Shown here: positions 1-7,383 of the stretch, one piece after another
Position numbering within the stretch: position 1 is the stretch's first letter
Layout: every line of letters starts with the position of its first letter
NCBI GenBank assembly: GCA_036499825.1
Contig: DASYCZ010000026.1
Location: 1,045,625 to 1,109,624 of the forward strand
Direction: 5' to 3'
Length of the DNA: 64,000 nucleotides
Origin: Paradevosia sp036499825
GTDB lineage: Bacteria; Pseudomonadota; Alphaproteobacteria; Rhizobiales; Devosiaceae
The notes under the pieces: generated by a model
What the model was told of the DNA's origin: nothing
What the model saw: only the letters and a program-made list of their open reading frames with translations
Database searches by the model: none
Program-made: the position numbers and the translations under genes

Positions 1-168
1 CAGTTGGCCAGCGCCATTGCGGAACACTGGCCCAAAACGCCGGTCATCCTGGCTACCGGCTATGCCGAATTGCCGCCGGGAGCCTCGGCTTCCCTGCCCC
101 GGCTATCCAAACCGTTTTCCGAAAAGCAGCTGGCGCTCGCCGTCGCCGGCGCGATCATCGCCAAATAG
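1..168 (+). CDS. C-terminal fragment of a receiver-domain protein
   Basis: The open frame enters from the left edge and stops at TAG 166-168, leaving 55 residues. The stretch PVILATGYAE followed by a KPFSE motif is the beta4-to-alpha5 end of a CheY-type receiver domain: the T/S before GY and the conserved Lys of the K-P-F signature are both present. The domain sits at the very C-terminus, as in hybrid sensor histidine kinases, but a stand-alone response regulator cannot be excluded because the N-terminal part is outside the window. It converges on the GntR gene with only 2 bases between the stop codons. Confidence 0.7.
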   Translation, partial: QLASAIAEHWPKTPVILATGYAELPPGASASLPRLSKPFSEKQLALAVAGAIIAK

Positions 169-170
169 TC

Positions 171-920
171 TCAGGCGCTGCCGGCCACCGTCTGCTGGCC
201 TGGTCCGGTGTAGCGGCTGAGCATGTCATCGCAGGACCGTACGGTATGCAACCGCGCTGCCTGCTCGGCGGCCGAGACGTCGCCCCGGGCAATGGCGTCG
301 ATTATGGCGCGGTGCTCGACATGGATCTCTTCTATCCGCGACGGCGAATAGCCATAGCGCTGACGGATGGTGCGAATGAGATTCTGGTGGCGGCGCCGAA
401 TGTCGACCGCTTCCGTATTGCCTGATATCGCCCCCAGGAAAACGTGGAATTCGCCGTTGCAGTTGGCGCGGCCAACGCTGTCGCCTGCGGCCGCTGCCGC
501 CTCCATGCGACGCTCGATATCGCGCAACTGGTCGACTTGGGCGAGGGTTGCGATGGTGGCGCACCGGTTGGCAAGAATGCCGTCGATGGCCTCGCCGATC
601 TCGTAGATATGACGGATCATCTGCTCATCGATGAGCCGTACGGTGGCGCCCTTGTTGGGCAGAATGACTACCAGTCCCTCGCCCTGCAGCTGCTGCAGCG
701 CCTCGCGGATGGGGTTCGAGCTGATGCCGAACTGGTCACACAACTCCTGGACCTTGAGCCGCGTGCCGGGCAGATAGACACCGCCGACGATGCGGTCACG
801 AATTGCATCGCGGACGCGGGAATAATTGGTTCCCACGATCGGAAAATCTTCTGCCGCAGTTCCCAGTCCGTTGGTCAAACCGGCTCGTCCCTCCACGATC
901 CAATGCCTAGAGCGCTTCAC
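171..920 (-). CDS. GntR family (FCD subfamily) transcriptional regulator
   Basis: A 249-residue protein with an N-terminal winged helix-turn-helix (about residues 32-100, including SSNPIREALQQLQGEGLV) followed by an all-helical FCD ligand domain (about 105-235). FCD regulators normally bind a small acid or sugar acid and repress a neighbouring catabolic operon. The first codon is GTG at 918-920. It lies downstream of, and on the same strand as, the mandelate-racemase-type enzyme and FbpABC-type importer genes, separated by 170 bases that carry a palindrome at 923-937, so it probably has its own promoter and autoregulates. That it controls the importer operon is inference from position. The ligand is unknown. 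Confidence 0.88.
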   Translation of the reverse strand: MKRSRHWIVEGRAGLTNGLGTAAEDFPIVGTNYSRVRDAIRDRIVGGVYLPGTRLKVQELCDQFGISSNPIREALQQLQGEGLVVILPNKGATVRLIDEQMIRHIYEIGEAIDGILANRCATIATLAQVDQLRDIERRMEAAAAAGDSVGRANCNGEFHVFLGAISGNTEAVDIRRRHQNLIRTIRQRYGYSPSRIEEIHVEHRAIIDAIARGDVSAAEQAARLHTVRSCDDMLSRYTGPGQQTVAGSA

Positions 921-922
921 GT

Positions 923-937
923 TTTGATTGTATCAAA
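923..937. promoter_or_regulatory. Perfect palindrome, candidate GntR operator
   Basis: TTTGAT-TGT-ATCAAA is a perfect 15-base inverted repeat lying 3 bases upstream of the GTG start of the GntR gene. A second half-site, TTTGATCGTAT, follows at 957-967 with the same phase of half-site and spacer. Dimeric GntR/FCD proteins bind such short-spacer palindromes and commonly repress themselves. Binding is inferred, not shown. Confidence 0.5.
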
Positions 938-1090
938 CTAACGCCCTAAGTCTTTGTTTGATCGTATGTTCCAACCGAAAAGTGGCATCCACTTTTCCTG
1001 AAAACGTTCTAGGCGTCCGCGCTGATCACCGGACGCGGACAAGGGCGAATATAGACCCGCCCCCGTCTTGTCGAGAGGCAGTCCTCCCGT

Positions 1091-2203
1091 TCAGCCGACG
1101 CGATAAGGCGCCAGCGCCTTATCGTTCGGGTCGAGCCCCGCCCCCGGTACTTCCGGCACGGTGACGGTGCCATCGGAATTGACCGCGGGAGCATGCAGGT
1201 AAATATCAACCGCCATGGCGTTGACCTGGGGCGGGTAGAATTCGAGAATCCGCGCGTTGGGGATGGCTGCCAGCAGATGCAGATGCGCCTGCTGGTCGCC
1301 ATGCGGGGCAATGTCGAGGCCGTGGGCCTGTGCCATGCCGGCGACCTTCATGAACTCGGTGACGCCGCCCATGTAGCGGACATCGGGATTGAGGATGGCG
1401 ATAGCCTTGGTCTCGATGAGATCACGGAAGCCGTGCTTGGTGTATTCGTTTTCACCGGTCGCCAACGGAATGGTGGTCTGCGCCGCGATCTTGGCAAAGC
1501 CGTCGTAGTCGTCAGGCTGCACCGCCTCTTCGAACCAAAATGGCTCATATTCCTCGGCGCGCTTGGCAAACTGGATGGCCTCATAGGCTCGATACGCGCA
1601 GTTGGCGTCAAGCAGCAGGCCGATATCGGGGCCGATGACCTCGCGTACCGCCTTGATGCGGGCGATGTCATCCTTGATCGGCACGGCGCCAACCTTCATC
1701 TTCACGGCCTTGGCGCCCAGTTCTACATAGGACGCCATCTCGTCCTGCAGTTCCTTGTGCCCCTTGCCGGTCGAGTAGTAGCCGCCGGCGATGTAGATCG
1801 GGATGTTCTTGCGGAAGCCACCGAGCAGCTTGTAGAGCGGCATGCCGGCGAGCTTGGCTTTGATGTCCCACAAGGCGATGTCGATCGAGGACAGCGCGCG
1901 CGTTTCGTAGCCGCGACGCCCCGACATCTTGGGGCTCCACAATGATGACCAGATGGCCTCCGTCATTGTCGGATCCTTGCCGACCAGCGTCGACAGGAAC
2001 TGCTCGCGAAATTCCTTCTCGCCGGGACGTGGGCGGCCGATGCCGTAGCCGGTGATGCCGGCATCCGTCTCGATGGTAACCACCGTCATGTCGGAAGTTT
2101 CGTAAGTGTGCAGGCCATTGGTGATGGCGCGCTCACGCTTCCACTCATAGTCGGCGGTCGAAACGCGAGTAATCTTGATACCCGAGGCGGTGGAAGCGGT
2201 CAT
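1091..2203 (-). CDS. Mandelate racemase/muconate lactonizing enzyme family protein
   Basis: A 370-residue enolase-superfamily enzyme. The N-terminal capping domain (about 10-125) is followed by a TIM barrel. Visible catalytic features are the KxK motif at K168/K170, metal ligands D199 (LLLDAN), E225 (FWFEE) and E251 (TGEN), and H301 (APHGD), the layout of the mandelate racemase subgroup that abstracts a proton alpha to a carboxylate. Most relatives dehydrate sugar acids; the exact substrate cannot be read from the sequence. The ATG at 2201-2203 is chosen because the frame upstream has no family similarity and overlaps the ABC ATPase gene. It is the last gene of the importer operon, 46 bases after the ATPase, which suggests it acts on the imported compound. 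Confidence 0.9.
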   Translation of the reverse strand: MTASTASGIKITRVSTADYEWKRERAITNGLHTYETSDMTVVTIETDAGITGYGIGRPRPGEKEFREQFLSTLVGKDPTMTEAIWSSLWSPKMSGRRGYETRALSSIDIALWDIKAKLAGMPLYKLLGGFRKNIPIYIAGGYYSTGKGHKELQDEMASYVELGAKAVKMKVGAVPIKDDIARIKAVREVIGPDIGLLLDANCAYRAYEAIQFAKRAEEYEPFWFEEAVQPDDYDGFAKIAAQTTIPLATGENEYTKHGFRDLIETKAIAILNPDVRYMGGVTEFMKVAGMAQAHGLDIAPHGDQQAHLHLLAAIPNARILEFYPPQVNAMAVDIYLHAPAVNSDGTVTVPEVPGAGLDPNDKALAPYRVG

Positions 2204-2249
2204 GGAGTGGCCCTGAGCGAACGGAGTGAAAAACGGCGTGATGAAGCGA

Positions 2250-3320
2250 TCATGGTTCGACCCGCAGGCAGGCCTCGGCAGGCAGGAACACAGTCTGTTC
2301 CCCGCCGGCAGGCGGTGCCACAGGCGACAGCATGCGCAGGTCGCCAAGCGGTGTCTTACCGGTGATTTCGTATGTGCCCCCGAGATAGAGCACCGTCTCG
2401 GGCGCAAACGCCACGAGCGTTCCGGGCAGGTGCTTGTCACCCTGATCGGCGAAGCGAATGGCCTGCGGACGGATGGCGACGCCTGCGGCAGAACCGGGCT
2501 GGCCGGCCTTGCCGGAGGTGGCGATCGCCGTGCCATCGGCGGCGACCACGTTGGTGCCGCCCTGATCGAGCTTGCCCTTCAGGACATTGGCGCTACCGAC
2601 GAATTCGGCCGCATAGGCGGTGCGCGGACGCTCATAGATATCGATCGCCGGACCCTGCTGTTCGATGCGCCCCTTGCTCAGCAGTACGATGTGGTTGCTG
2701 AGCGAAAGCGCCTCGGCCTGGTCGTGCGTCACGAGGATGATGGTGAGCCCGAAATTGTCATGGACGCTCTTGAGCCAGGCCCGCGCCCGTTCGCGCAGTT
2801 GCGCATCAAGATTGGAGAGCGGTTCGTCGAGCAGTAACAGCCGCGGCTGGTAGACGAGTGAACGTGCGATCGCGACGCGCTGCTGCTGGCCGCCGGAAAG
2901 CTGATAGGGGTAGCGGTCGGCCAGCGCCGCCAGTTCCAGGCGCTCAAGCATTTCCCGCGTGCGCTTGTCACGTTCGCCCTGATCGAGGCCACGGATGCGC
3001 AGCGGAAAGCCGACATTCTGCAATACCGTCATGTGCGGCCAGAGCGCATAGGACTGGAAGACATAGCCCACATTGCGCTTTTCGGTCGGCAGGTTCACCG
3101 CCTCCCTGGCCGAATAGATCAGATCGTTGCCGAAGCTGATCTCGCCTTCGGTGGGCTTGTCGAGTCCCCCGATGATGTTGAGCAATGTGGTCTTGCCGCA
3201 GCCGGATGGTCCGAGCAGTGACGTGAACGAGCCTTCAGGCACATCGAGGTCGATGGAGTCGAGGACCTTCACCGAGCCGAAGGACTTGCTGATTTGGCGG
3301 AGTTGAACGGCGTTGGCCAT
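2250..3320 (-). CDS. ABC transporter ATP-binding protein, FbpC/PotA type
   Basis: A 356-residue cytoplasmic ATPase. It has Walker A GPSGCGKTT, the Q-loop, the signature LSGGQQQR, Walker B LLLLDEP and the switch His in LVTHDQAEA, followed by a C-terminal TOBE-like regulatory region (about 240-356). The ATG at 3318-3320 follows GAGGGA at a good distance; a start 18 bases further upstream is in frame but lacks this. It overlaps the 3' end region of the fused permease (stop at 3325) by having its ribosome binding site inside it, so the two are translationally close. It powers import with the permease at 3325-5082 and the binding protein at 5106-6263. Confidence 0.92.
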   Translation of the reverse strand: MANAVQLRQISKSFGSVKVLDSIDLDVPEGSFTSLLGPSGCGKTTLLNIIGGLDKPTEGEISFGNDLIYSAREAVNLPTEKRNVGYVFQSYALWPHMTVLQNVGFPLRIRGLDQGERDKRTREMLERLELAALADRYPYQLSGGQQQRVAIARSLVYQPRLLLLDEPLSNLDAQLRERARAWLKSVHDNFGLTIILVTHDQAEALSLSNHIVLLSKGRIEQQGPAIDIYERPRTAYAAEFVGSANVLKGKLDQGGTNVVAADGTAIATSGKAGQPGSAAGVAIRPQAIRFADQGDKHLPGTLVAFAPETVLYLGGTYEITGKTPLGDLRMLSPVAPPAGGEQTVFLPAEACLRVEP

Positions 3321-3324
3321 TTCC

Positions 3325-5082
3325 CTAGTCCCTCGCATAAACGAAGATGGCGATCGGCAGCGTCAGGACCAGTGCGATCACCGACAGGGCTGCCGTCGGC
3401 CCCAGATTGCCCATCATGTCGAGCTGCAACATGGTGGTTCCGACGACGGCGGTGTCGGGACCAAACAGGAACGATGCCGCGGCATATTCCTTGAAGAACG
3501 AGACGAAATACAGAAGGAAGCACCCGATCAGCGCCGGCCTCAACAGGGGCAGCATGACCGAGAAGATCGAGCGCCACTCATTGCCACCGGCCACGCGCAT
3601 CGCCCGCTCCATGTCCTGATCGATCTGCAGGACCGATGGCCCGAGCATCGCAAAGCCCGTTGGATAGTAGCGGATGGTGAAGGCGATGATGAGGATCAGC
3701 AAGGTGCCGTTCAGATAAGAACCACCCGGCAGGATGACAGCCGCGTAGAAGATGCCGATACCAACGACGATGCCCGGAATGGCGCGCGGAATGAACGCCG
3801 ACATCTCCACCAGCCGGCGGACACCGGCCGACGACCGGTAGGCGATGACACCCCCGAAGAAAGTCAGGATGGTGGCGATGAATCCGCCGCCGGCCGACAC
3901 GATGAGGGTGTTGATGATCGAGCGCACATAGGCCTCGTAGCTCAGCACCAGCTTGAAGTTGTCGAGCGTCAGCACGCTCGTGATCGGCACCAGTGGCGAA
4001 ATGAACGAGGTGAACGAGCGCAGGATGAGAAACAGGCTCGGAATGAGCGTGGTGATCAGGATGTAGAGCAACACCAGCCCCGAGATCAGCCAACCTGCCG
4101 CACCGACCTCGACAAGGCCCTTGCGCATGCTCTTGCCGCCTACCGTGGTGTAGCGGCGCAGGTCACCCAGCGCGAATTTCTGTCCGACGATGAAGAACTG
4201 GATCAGGATCAGCATGACGACGGCGGCGGCGCTGACGAGGCCGTAGTCCGCCTTCACGGCGATGCCGTTGTCGTAGAGAAAGGTGGAAAGCACCTGCACC
4301 CGCGCCGGACCACCGATGATCAGCGGCACGGCCAGCTGGTCGATGTTGAGCACGAAGTTCAGCATGATGCAGTAGAGCAGCGACGGCCGGATCAGTGGCA
4401 CGACGATCGCCATCATCGCCCGGAACGGTGAGGCCCCGGCCGCCCGCGCCGCATCTTCAAGCGTCGAGGGAATATTGGCCATGGCGCCGGCGAAGAGCAG
4501 ATAGCTCACCGGTGCCGACGAGACTCCGGAAAGCACCGCCATGCCGGGCAACGAATTGAGGTTGGGCAGGCCGAGGCCGATCGTCGTGCGCAGCCACACA
4601 TCGGCATAACCGCTTGGGCCATAAAGCATCGACCAGGACAGCGCCAGTATCAGCGCCGAAACGAAGATCGGGGCCAGGAACAGGATCTTGAGCGTCTTGC
4701 GGCCGGGCAGCGCCAGGCGTTCCAGCAGCAGGGCGGCGATGAAACCGACCAAGGTCGAAACGATGGTACCCATGATGGAGAACCACAACGTATTGAGACT
4801 GGCGGTCTGGAAAGACGGATCGGCGAACAGACGCTGGAAATTGCCGAATGTGGCCACCCCGCCCTGCTCGTAGATCGCCCGGTCGATGAAGGCCTGATAG
4901 ATCAACGGCAACATGGGCGAGATCAGCAGCGCCAGCAGCAGCAGCGCGAAAACCCAGCGCCCCGTCATGGGCATTGCGGCCAGCATCTGCCGCAGCGGAC
5001 GCGAGGCCGGGACGCCGGCGGGCAAAACCGTGCCCGCCGACCCCAAAAGTGCTGGGGCGGTTTGTTCCGTGGATTTCGACAT
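3325..5082 (-). CDS. ABC transporter permease with two fused membrane domains (FbpB type)
   Basis: A 585-residue inner-membrane protein made of two tandem binding-protein-dependent permease domains (roughly residues 60-275 and 340-580), each with about six membrane helices and an EAA-type loop contacting the ATPase (EDAARAAGASPFRA in the first half, ERAMRVAGGNEWRS in the second). Fusion of both permease halves is characteristic of the FbpB/iron(III)-type family, which also imports phosphonates, thiamine and carboxylates. Gene order binding protein-permease-ATPase is complete, with 23 bases to the binding-protein gene. Given the neighbouring enolase-family enzyme, an organic acid is a likelier substrate than iron; this is inference. 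Confidence 0.9.
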   Translation of the reverse strand: MSKSTEQTAPALLGSAGTVLPAGVPASRPLRQMLAAMPMTGRWVFALLLLALLISPMLPLIYQAFIDRAIYEQGGVATFGNFQRLFADPSFQTASLNTLWFSIMGTIVSTLVGFIAALLLERLALPGRKTLKILFLAPIFVSALILALSWSMLYGPSGYADVWLRTTIGLGLPNLNSLPGMAVLSGVSSAPVSYLLFAGAMANIPSTLEDAARAAGASPFRAMMAIVVPLIRPSLLYCIMLNFVLNIDQLAVPLIIGGPARVQVLSTFLYDNGIAVKADYGLVSAAAVVMLILIQFFIVGQKFALGDLRRYTTVGGKSMRKGLVEVGAAGWLISGLVLLYILITTLIPSLFLILRSFTSFISPLVPITSVLTLDNFKLVLSYEAYVRSIINTLIVSAGGGFIATILTFFGGVIAYRSSAGVRRLVEMSAFIPRAIPGIVVGIGIFYAAVILPGGSYLNGTLLILIIAFTIRYYPTGFAMLGPSVLQIDQDMERAMRVAGGNEWRSIFSVMLPLLRPALIGCFLLYFVSFFKEYAAASFLFGPDTAVVGTTMLQLDMMGNLGPTAALSVIALVLTLPIAIFVYARD

Positions 5083-5105
5083 GGACTATACCGCCCTATT
5101 CCAGA

Positions 5106-6263
5106 TCAGGGCTGCACGTGAAGCGCGGCATTGACTTTGTCGATGAGGTCCTGCGAGGGGATCATCGTCTTGGGATCGAAGCTGGTCGGTGCGAGGCTGG
5201 CCTCGCCGACTTCGGCCGCGATCTTCTTGTATGTATAGCCCGTAGGGCCATCCGGCAGCTCGACATCATCGCGGTAAGACATGAGACCACCGGCGGAAAG
5301 CGCCGTCTGGCCAGCCTTCGAGAGCACAAAATCGATGAAGAGCTGGGACGAGTTCGGGTTCGGCGCAGTCTTGGCCATGGCGATATGGCGCATCAGCATG
5401 ACGGTGCCGTCAGTCGGGAAGGCATAGCCGAGGATCTGCGCACGCGCCGGATCGGCGAGCAGCGGGAACACCTGGATACCCGAGAGCATGAAGCCGATCA
5501 GCACTTCGCCGGTCGTCAGCTTTTCCATGATCTGGCCGGCCGAACGGTAGACGTCGACATCCTGCCCCAGGGTCTGGAACTGCTGCAGGGCCTTATCCTC
5601 ACCCACATGCTGGAAATAGGTATTGGTGAGGTTCTGGGCTGCCGCGTTCGACATCGGAACGCCGGTGGCGATCTTGTGCGCGAAACGCTGCGGATCCTTG
5701 GAAACGAGATCGACGATGTCCTGGATGGACTTGGGGCGTTCGTTCTCGGCGAGCAGCGCTTTGTTGTAGGCGATGAAATAGGGGTCGACAGAGATGGTGT
5801 AGACACCCTTGGACGGCTTCGAATAGCTCGGCAGCTTGGCATCCTCGGCCGAGACATAGCTGGCGTCGACGCCATCCTTCTTGAGAAGATCGAGCCATGC
5901 CGACGAGCTGTGCGAAACGATGACGTCGGTAGCGTTGTTGCCGGCTGCGCTTTCGGCGTAGTAGCGCTCGAACACTTCGATCGAGCCCAGGTCGAGGGTC
6001 TGCACCTTGATCCACGGATATTCGGCGTTGAAGGCCGCGATCAGCGGGCTCCAGTTCATCTCGCCCATGTTCGAATAGACGAGCACGCCCTTCTCGGCCT
6101 TGGAGGCCTCGACGATCTTGGCGTAGTCGGCCGGATAATAGTCCGGCTGCGCCGCCATGGCGGCGGTCACCAGACCGCTCGCTGACAACATCAGCGCGGC
6201 AGTAACACCTGCGAGAACCTTGGTGGCGCGGCGGCGACCAAGATCGACTGGCTTGTTCTTCAT
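5106..6263 (-). CDS. Extracellular solute-binding protein, FbpA/family 1-like
   Basis: A 385-residue periplasmic binding protein. The N-terminus carries a GRRRATKVL stretch followed by a hydrophobic core and AMAAQ, a Sec or Tat-like signal peptide cleaved near residue 38. The mature part (YAKIVEASKAEKGVLVYSN and later NYNKALLA-like segments) matches the Fe(III)/spermidine/2-aminoethylphosphonate binding cluster. The ATG at 6261-6263 follows GGGAGG with 5-base spacing, which decides the start over the in-frame ATG 60 bases upstream. First gene of the importer operon; its promoter region carries the palindrome at 6296-6310. The ligand cannot be deduced; no pair of adjacent Tyr typical of ferric binding is obvious. 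Confidence 0.88.
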   Translation of the reverse strand: MKNKPVDLGRRRATKVLAGVTAALMLSASGLVTAAMAAQPDYYPADYAKIVEASKAEKGVLVYSNMGEMNWSPLIAAFNAEYPWIKVQTLDLGSIEVFERYYAESAAGNNATDVIVSHSSSAWLDLLKKDGVDASYVSAEDAKLPSYSKPSKGVYTISVDPYFIAYNKALLAENERPKSIQDIVDLVSKDPQRFAHKIATGVPMSNAAAQNLTNTYFQHVGEDKALQQFQTLGQDVDVYRSAGQIMEKLTTGEVLIGFMLSGIQVFPLLADPARAQILGYAFPTDGTVMLMRHIAMAKTAPNPNSSQLFIDFVLSKAGQTALSAGGLMSYRDDVELPDGPTGYTYKKIAAEVGEASLAPTSFDPKTMIPSQDLIDKVNAALHVQP

Positions 6264-6295
6264 CAGATCCTCCCTGAGAGATAGCGAAAGCGTTT

Positions 6296-6310
6296 TATAC
6301 ATAATGTATA
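6296..6310. promoter_or_regulatory. Perfect palindrome upstream of the FbpABC-type importer operon
   Basis: TATACAT-A-ATGTATA is a perfect 15-base inverted repeat beginning 33 bases upstream of the binding-protein start codon. Its AT-rich GTATA arms resemble operators of FCD-type GntR regulators. Its arms differ from the palindrome in front of the nearby GntR gene (923-937), so the same protein may not bind both. Confidence 0.45.
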
Positions 6311-6457
6311 ATGTAACGGACACTCACCATCTCGTGTCGGGTGAGTCAAGCCCTTCCAAAGGCGAAGCCAGCCAATCCATCCAGAAGTATAATTTTATCA
6401 ATCTGTTGTTGGAGAATCTGCAAGGCCGGATTCCAGCGCCAAGCCCTGGTTCATATG

Positions 6458-6492
6458 CAATCGCCGCTCAGGCGAACCGTGAGCGGCGATTG
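6458..6492. terminator. Stem-loop between the stress-type gene and the importer operon
   Basis: A perfect 13-base-pair stem (arms 6458-6470 and 6480-6492, core CGCCGCTCA) closes a 9-base loop. It lies 30 bases past the stop of the minus-strand gene at 6522-6839. No T-run follows on the minus strand, so it is either a weak intrinsic terminator or an mRNA 3' stabiliser. The remainder of 6264-6521 shows nothing else beyond the operon promoter. Confidence 0.5.
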
Positions 6493-6521
6493 AAGGGAGC
6501 GTCTTATAAAGTTCCCCGTAG

Positions 6522-6839
6522 TCAATGATGCGCGTGGTTTTCGGCGTTGCGCTTGCGCGTTGCCGCACCCTTCCTGGCGGATGCGGAGCGGTCCGCTGCC
6601 GACCGGCTGGCAGAGGCCTTGCCGCCCTTTTCCCCACCCTTGTGAGCGGCGGGATGGCCGCTATCAGTACCGCGGCCCGAACCCGATTTCTTGCCGCCGC
6701 CGTTGTCCTTGTTGACCGTGGCCCAGGCGCGCCGTTCGGACTCCTTCTCCGAGACCCCGCGCTTTTCATAGCCTTCGGCAATATGGTCGGCTTTACGTTC
6801 CTGCTTGTCGGTATAGGCAGATTTGTCACCACGAGGCAT
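6522..6839 (-). CDS. Small hydrophilic Lys/Gly/Ala-rich protein (annotated elsewhere as plasmid stabilization protein)
   Basis: A 105-residue, strongly charged, probably disordered protein. The N-terminus MPRGDKSAYTDKQERKADHI and the following ERRAWATVNKDNGGG segment are typical of a small family often labelled plasmid stabilization protein, without demonstrated function; the GGxKxGSGRG-like stretch recalls stress-induced KGG proteins. The C-terminal half is low-complexity (K, G, A, S, R) ending in HAHH. ATG 6837-6839 is preceded by GAGGAG with 6-base spacing. Despite the usual label nothing here suggests a plasmid. It stands as a single transcription unit. Confidence 0.7.
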   Translation of the reverse strand: MPRGDKSAYTDKQERKADHIAEGYEKRGVSEKESERRAWATVNKDNGGGKKSGSGRGTDSGHPAAHKGGEKGGKASASRSAADRSASARKGAATRKRNAENHAHH

Positions 6840-6931
6840 TTCCGTCTCCTCATCCATGCGACACGTCCGATCGCCACCGCCGGGCGCCGCTCAGCGTGAA
6901 ACAGTATCGATGCGCTGGAGTTCCATCACAG

Positions 6932-7270
6932 CTAGCCCGCCAGCGGGATCGCCATTTCGTGGCAGCTTGCGGCACAGCGCCGGCAGGCGGCGACACATTC
7001 CTCCATCTGGCCCAGACGCTCACAATCCTTGGCGCATTGTTCGCAGATCTCGGCGCACTCCGCGCAGATATGGGCATGGTGGGGAGTGGCAGTCAGCATG
7101 AAATCGGCCGCTGTACGGCAAATGTTGGCGCAGGCGATCATCAGAGTGAGATGCTGCTTTTCCACATGCGCGCCGCCTAATTCGAGACAATGGTTCATCG
7201 CCATCGACAGACAAGTGCGGTAGCAATCGAGACAGGCATCGACGCAGGCCTTGGTCTTGGGATCTTCCAT
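6932..7270 (-). CDS. Cys-rich four-helix bundle copper-binding protein (DUF326)
   Basis: A 112-residue protein with about 16 Cys in repeated CxxxC and CxxCxxxC spacing (for example ACVDACLDCYRTC, CAECAEICEQCAKDC, CVAACRRCAASC), the pattern of DUF326 proteins and Csp copper storage proteins whose helices point Cys thiols into a bundle core that binds Cu(I). There is no signal peptide, so it would act in the cytoplasm. The ATG at 7268-7270 has GGAG 8 bases upstream; another in-frame ATG at 7274-7276 sits too close to that site. No copper regulator or exporter lies next to it. Role in metal buffering is from family knowledge. Confidence 0.82.
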   Translation of the reverse strand: MEDPKTKACVDACLDCYRTCLSMAMNHCLELGGAHVEKQHLTLMIACANICRTAADFMLTATPHHAHICAECAEICEQCAKDCERLGQMEECVAACRRCAASCHEMAIPLAG

Positions 7271-7383
7271 GGACATCGCTCCACAAGCTGATGGCTCTGC
7301 GATCAACGCCTGCCAGAGCCGCTGGTTGCGGTGGGACTTCCGGCGCAAATGATGCAAATGCCTGGCGGTGCAGGGACGATCGG

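Noticed and set aside
2204..2536. Upstream extension of the enolase-family gene
   Set aside because: It runs through the ABC ATPase C-terminal coding region and lacks similarity; the ATG at 2201-2203 begins the family fold.
6522..6839. Reading the small Lys/Gly-rich gene as evidence of a plasmid
   Set aside because: The usual label is historical; all surrounding genes are chromosomal housekeeping genes.
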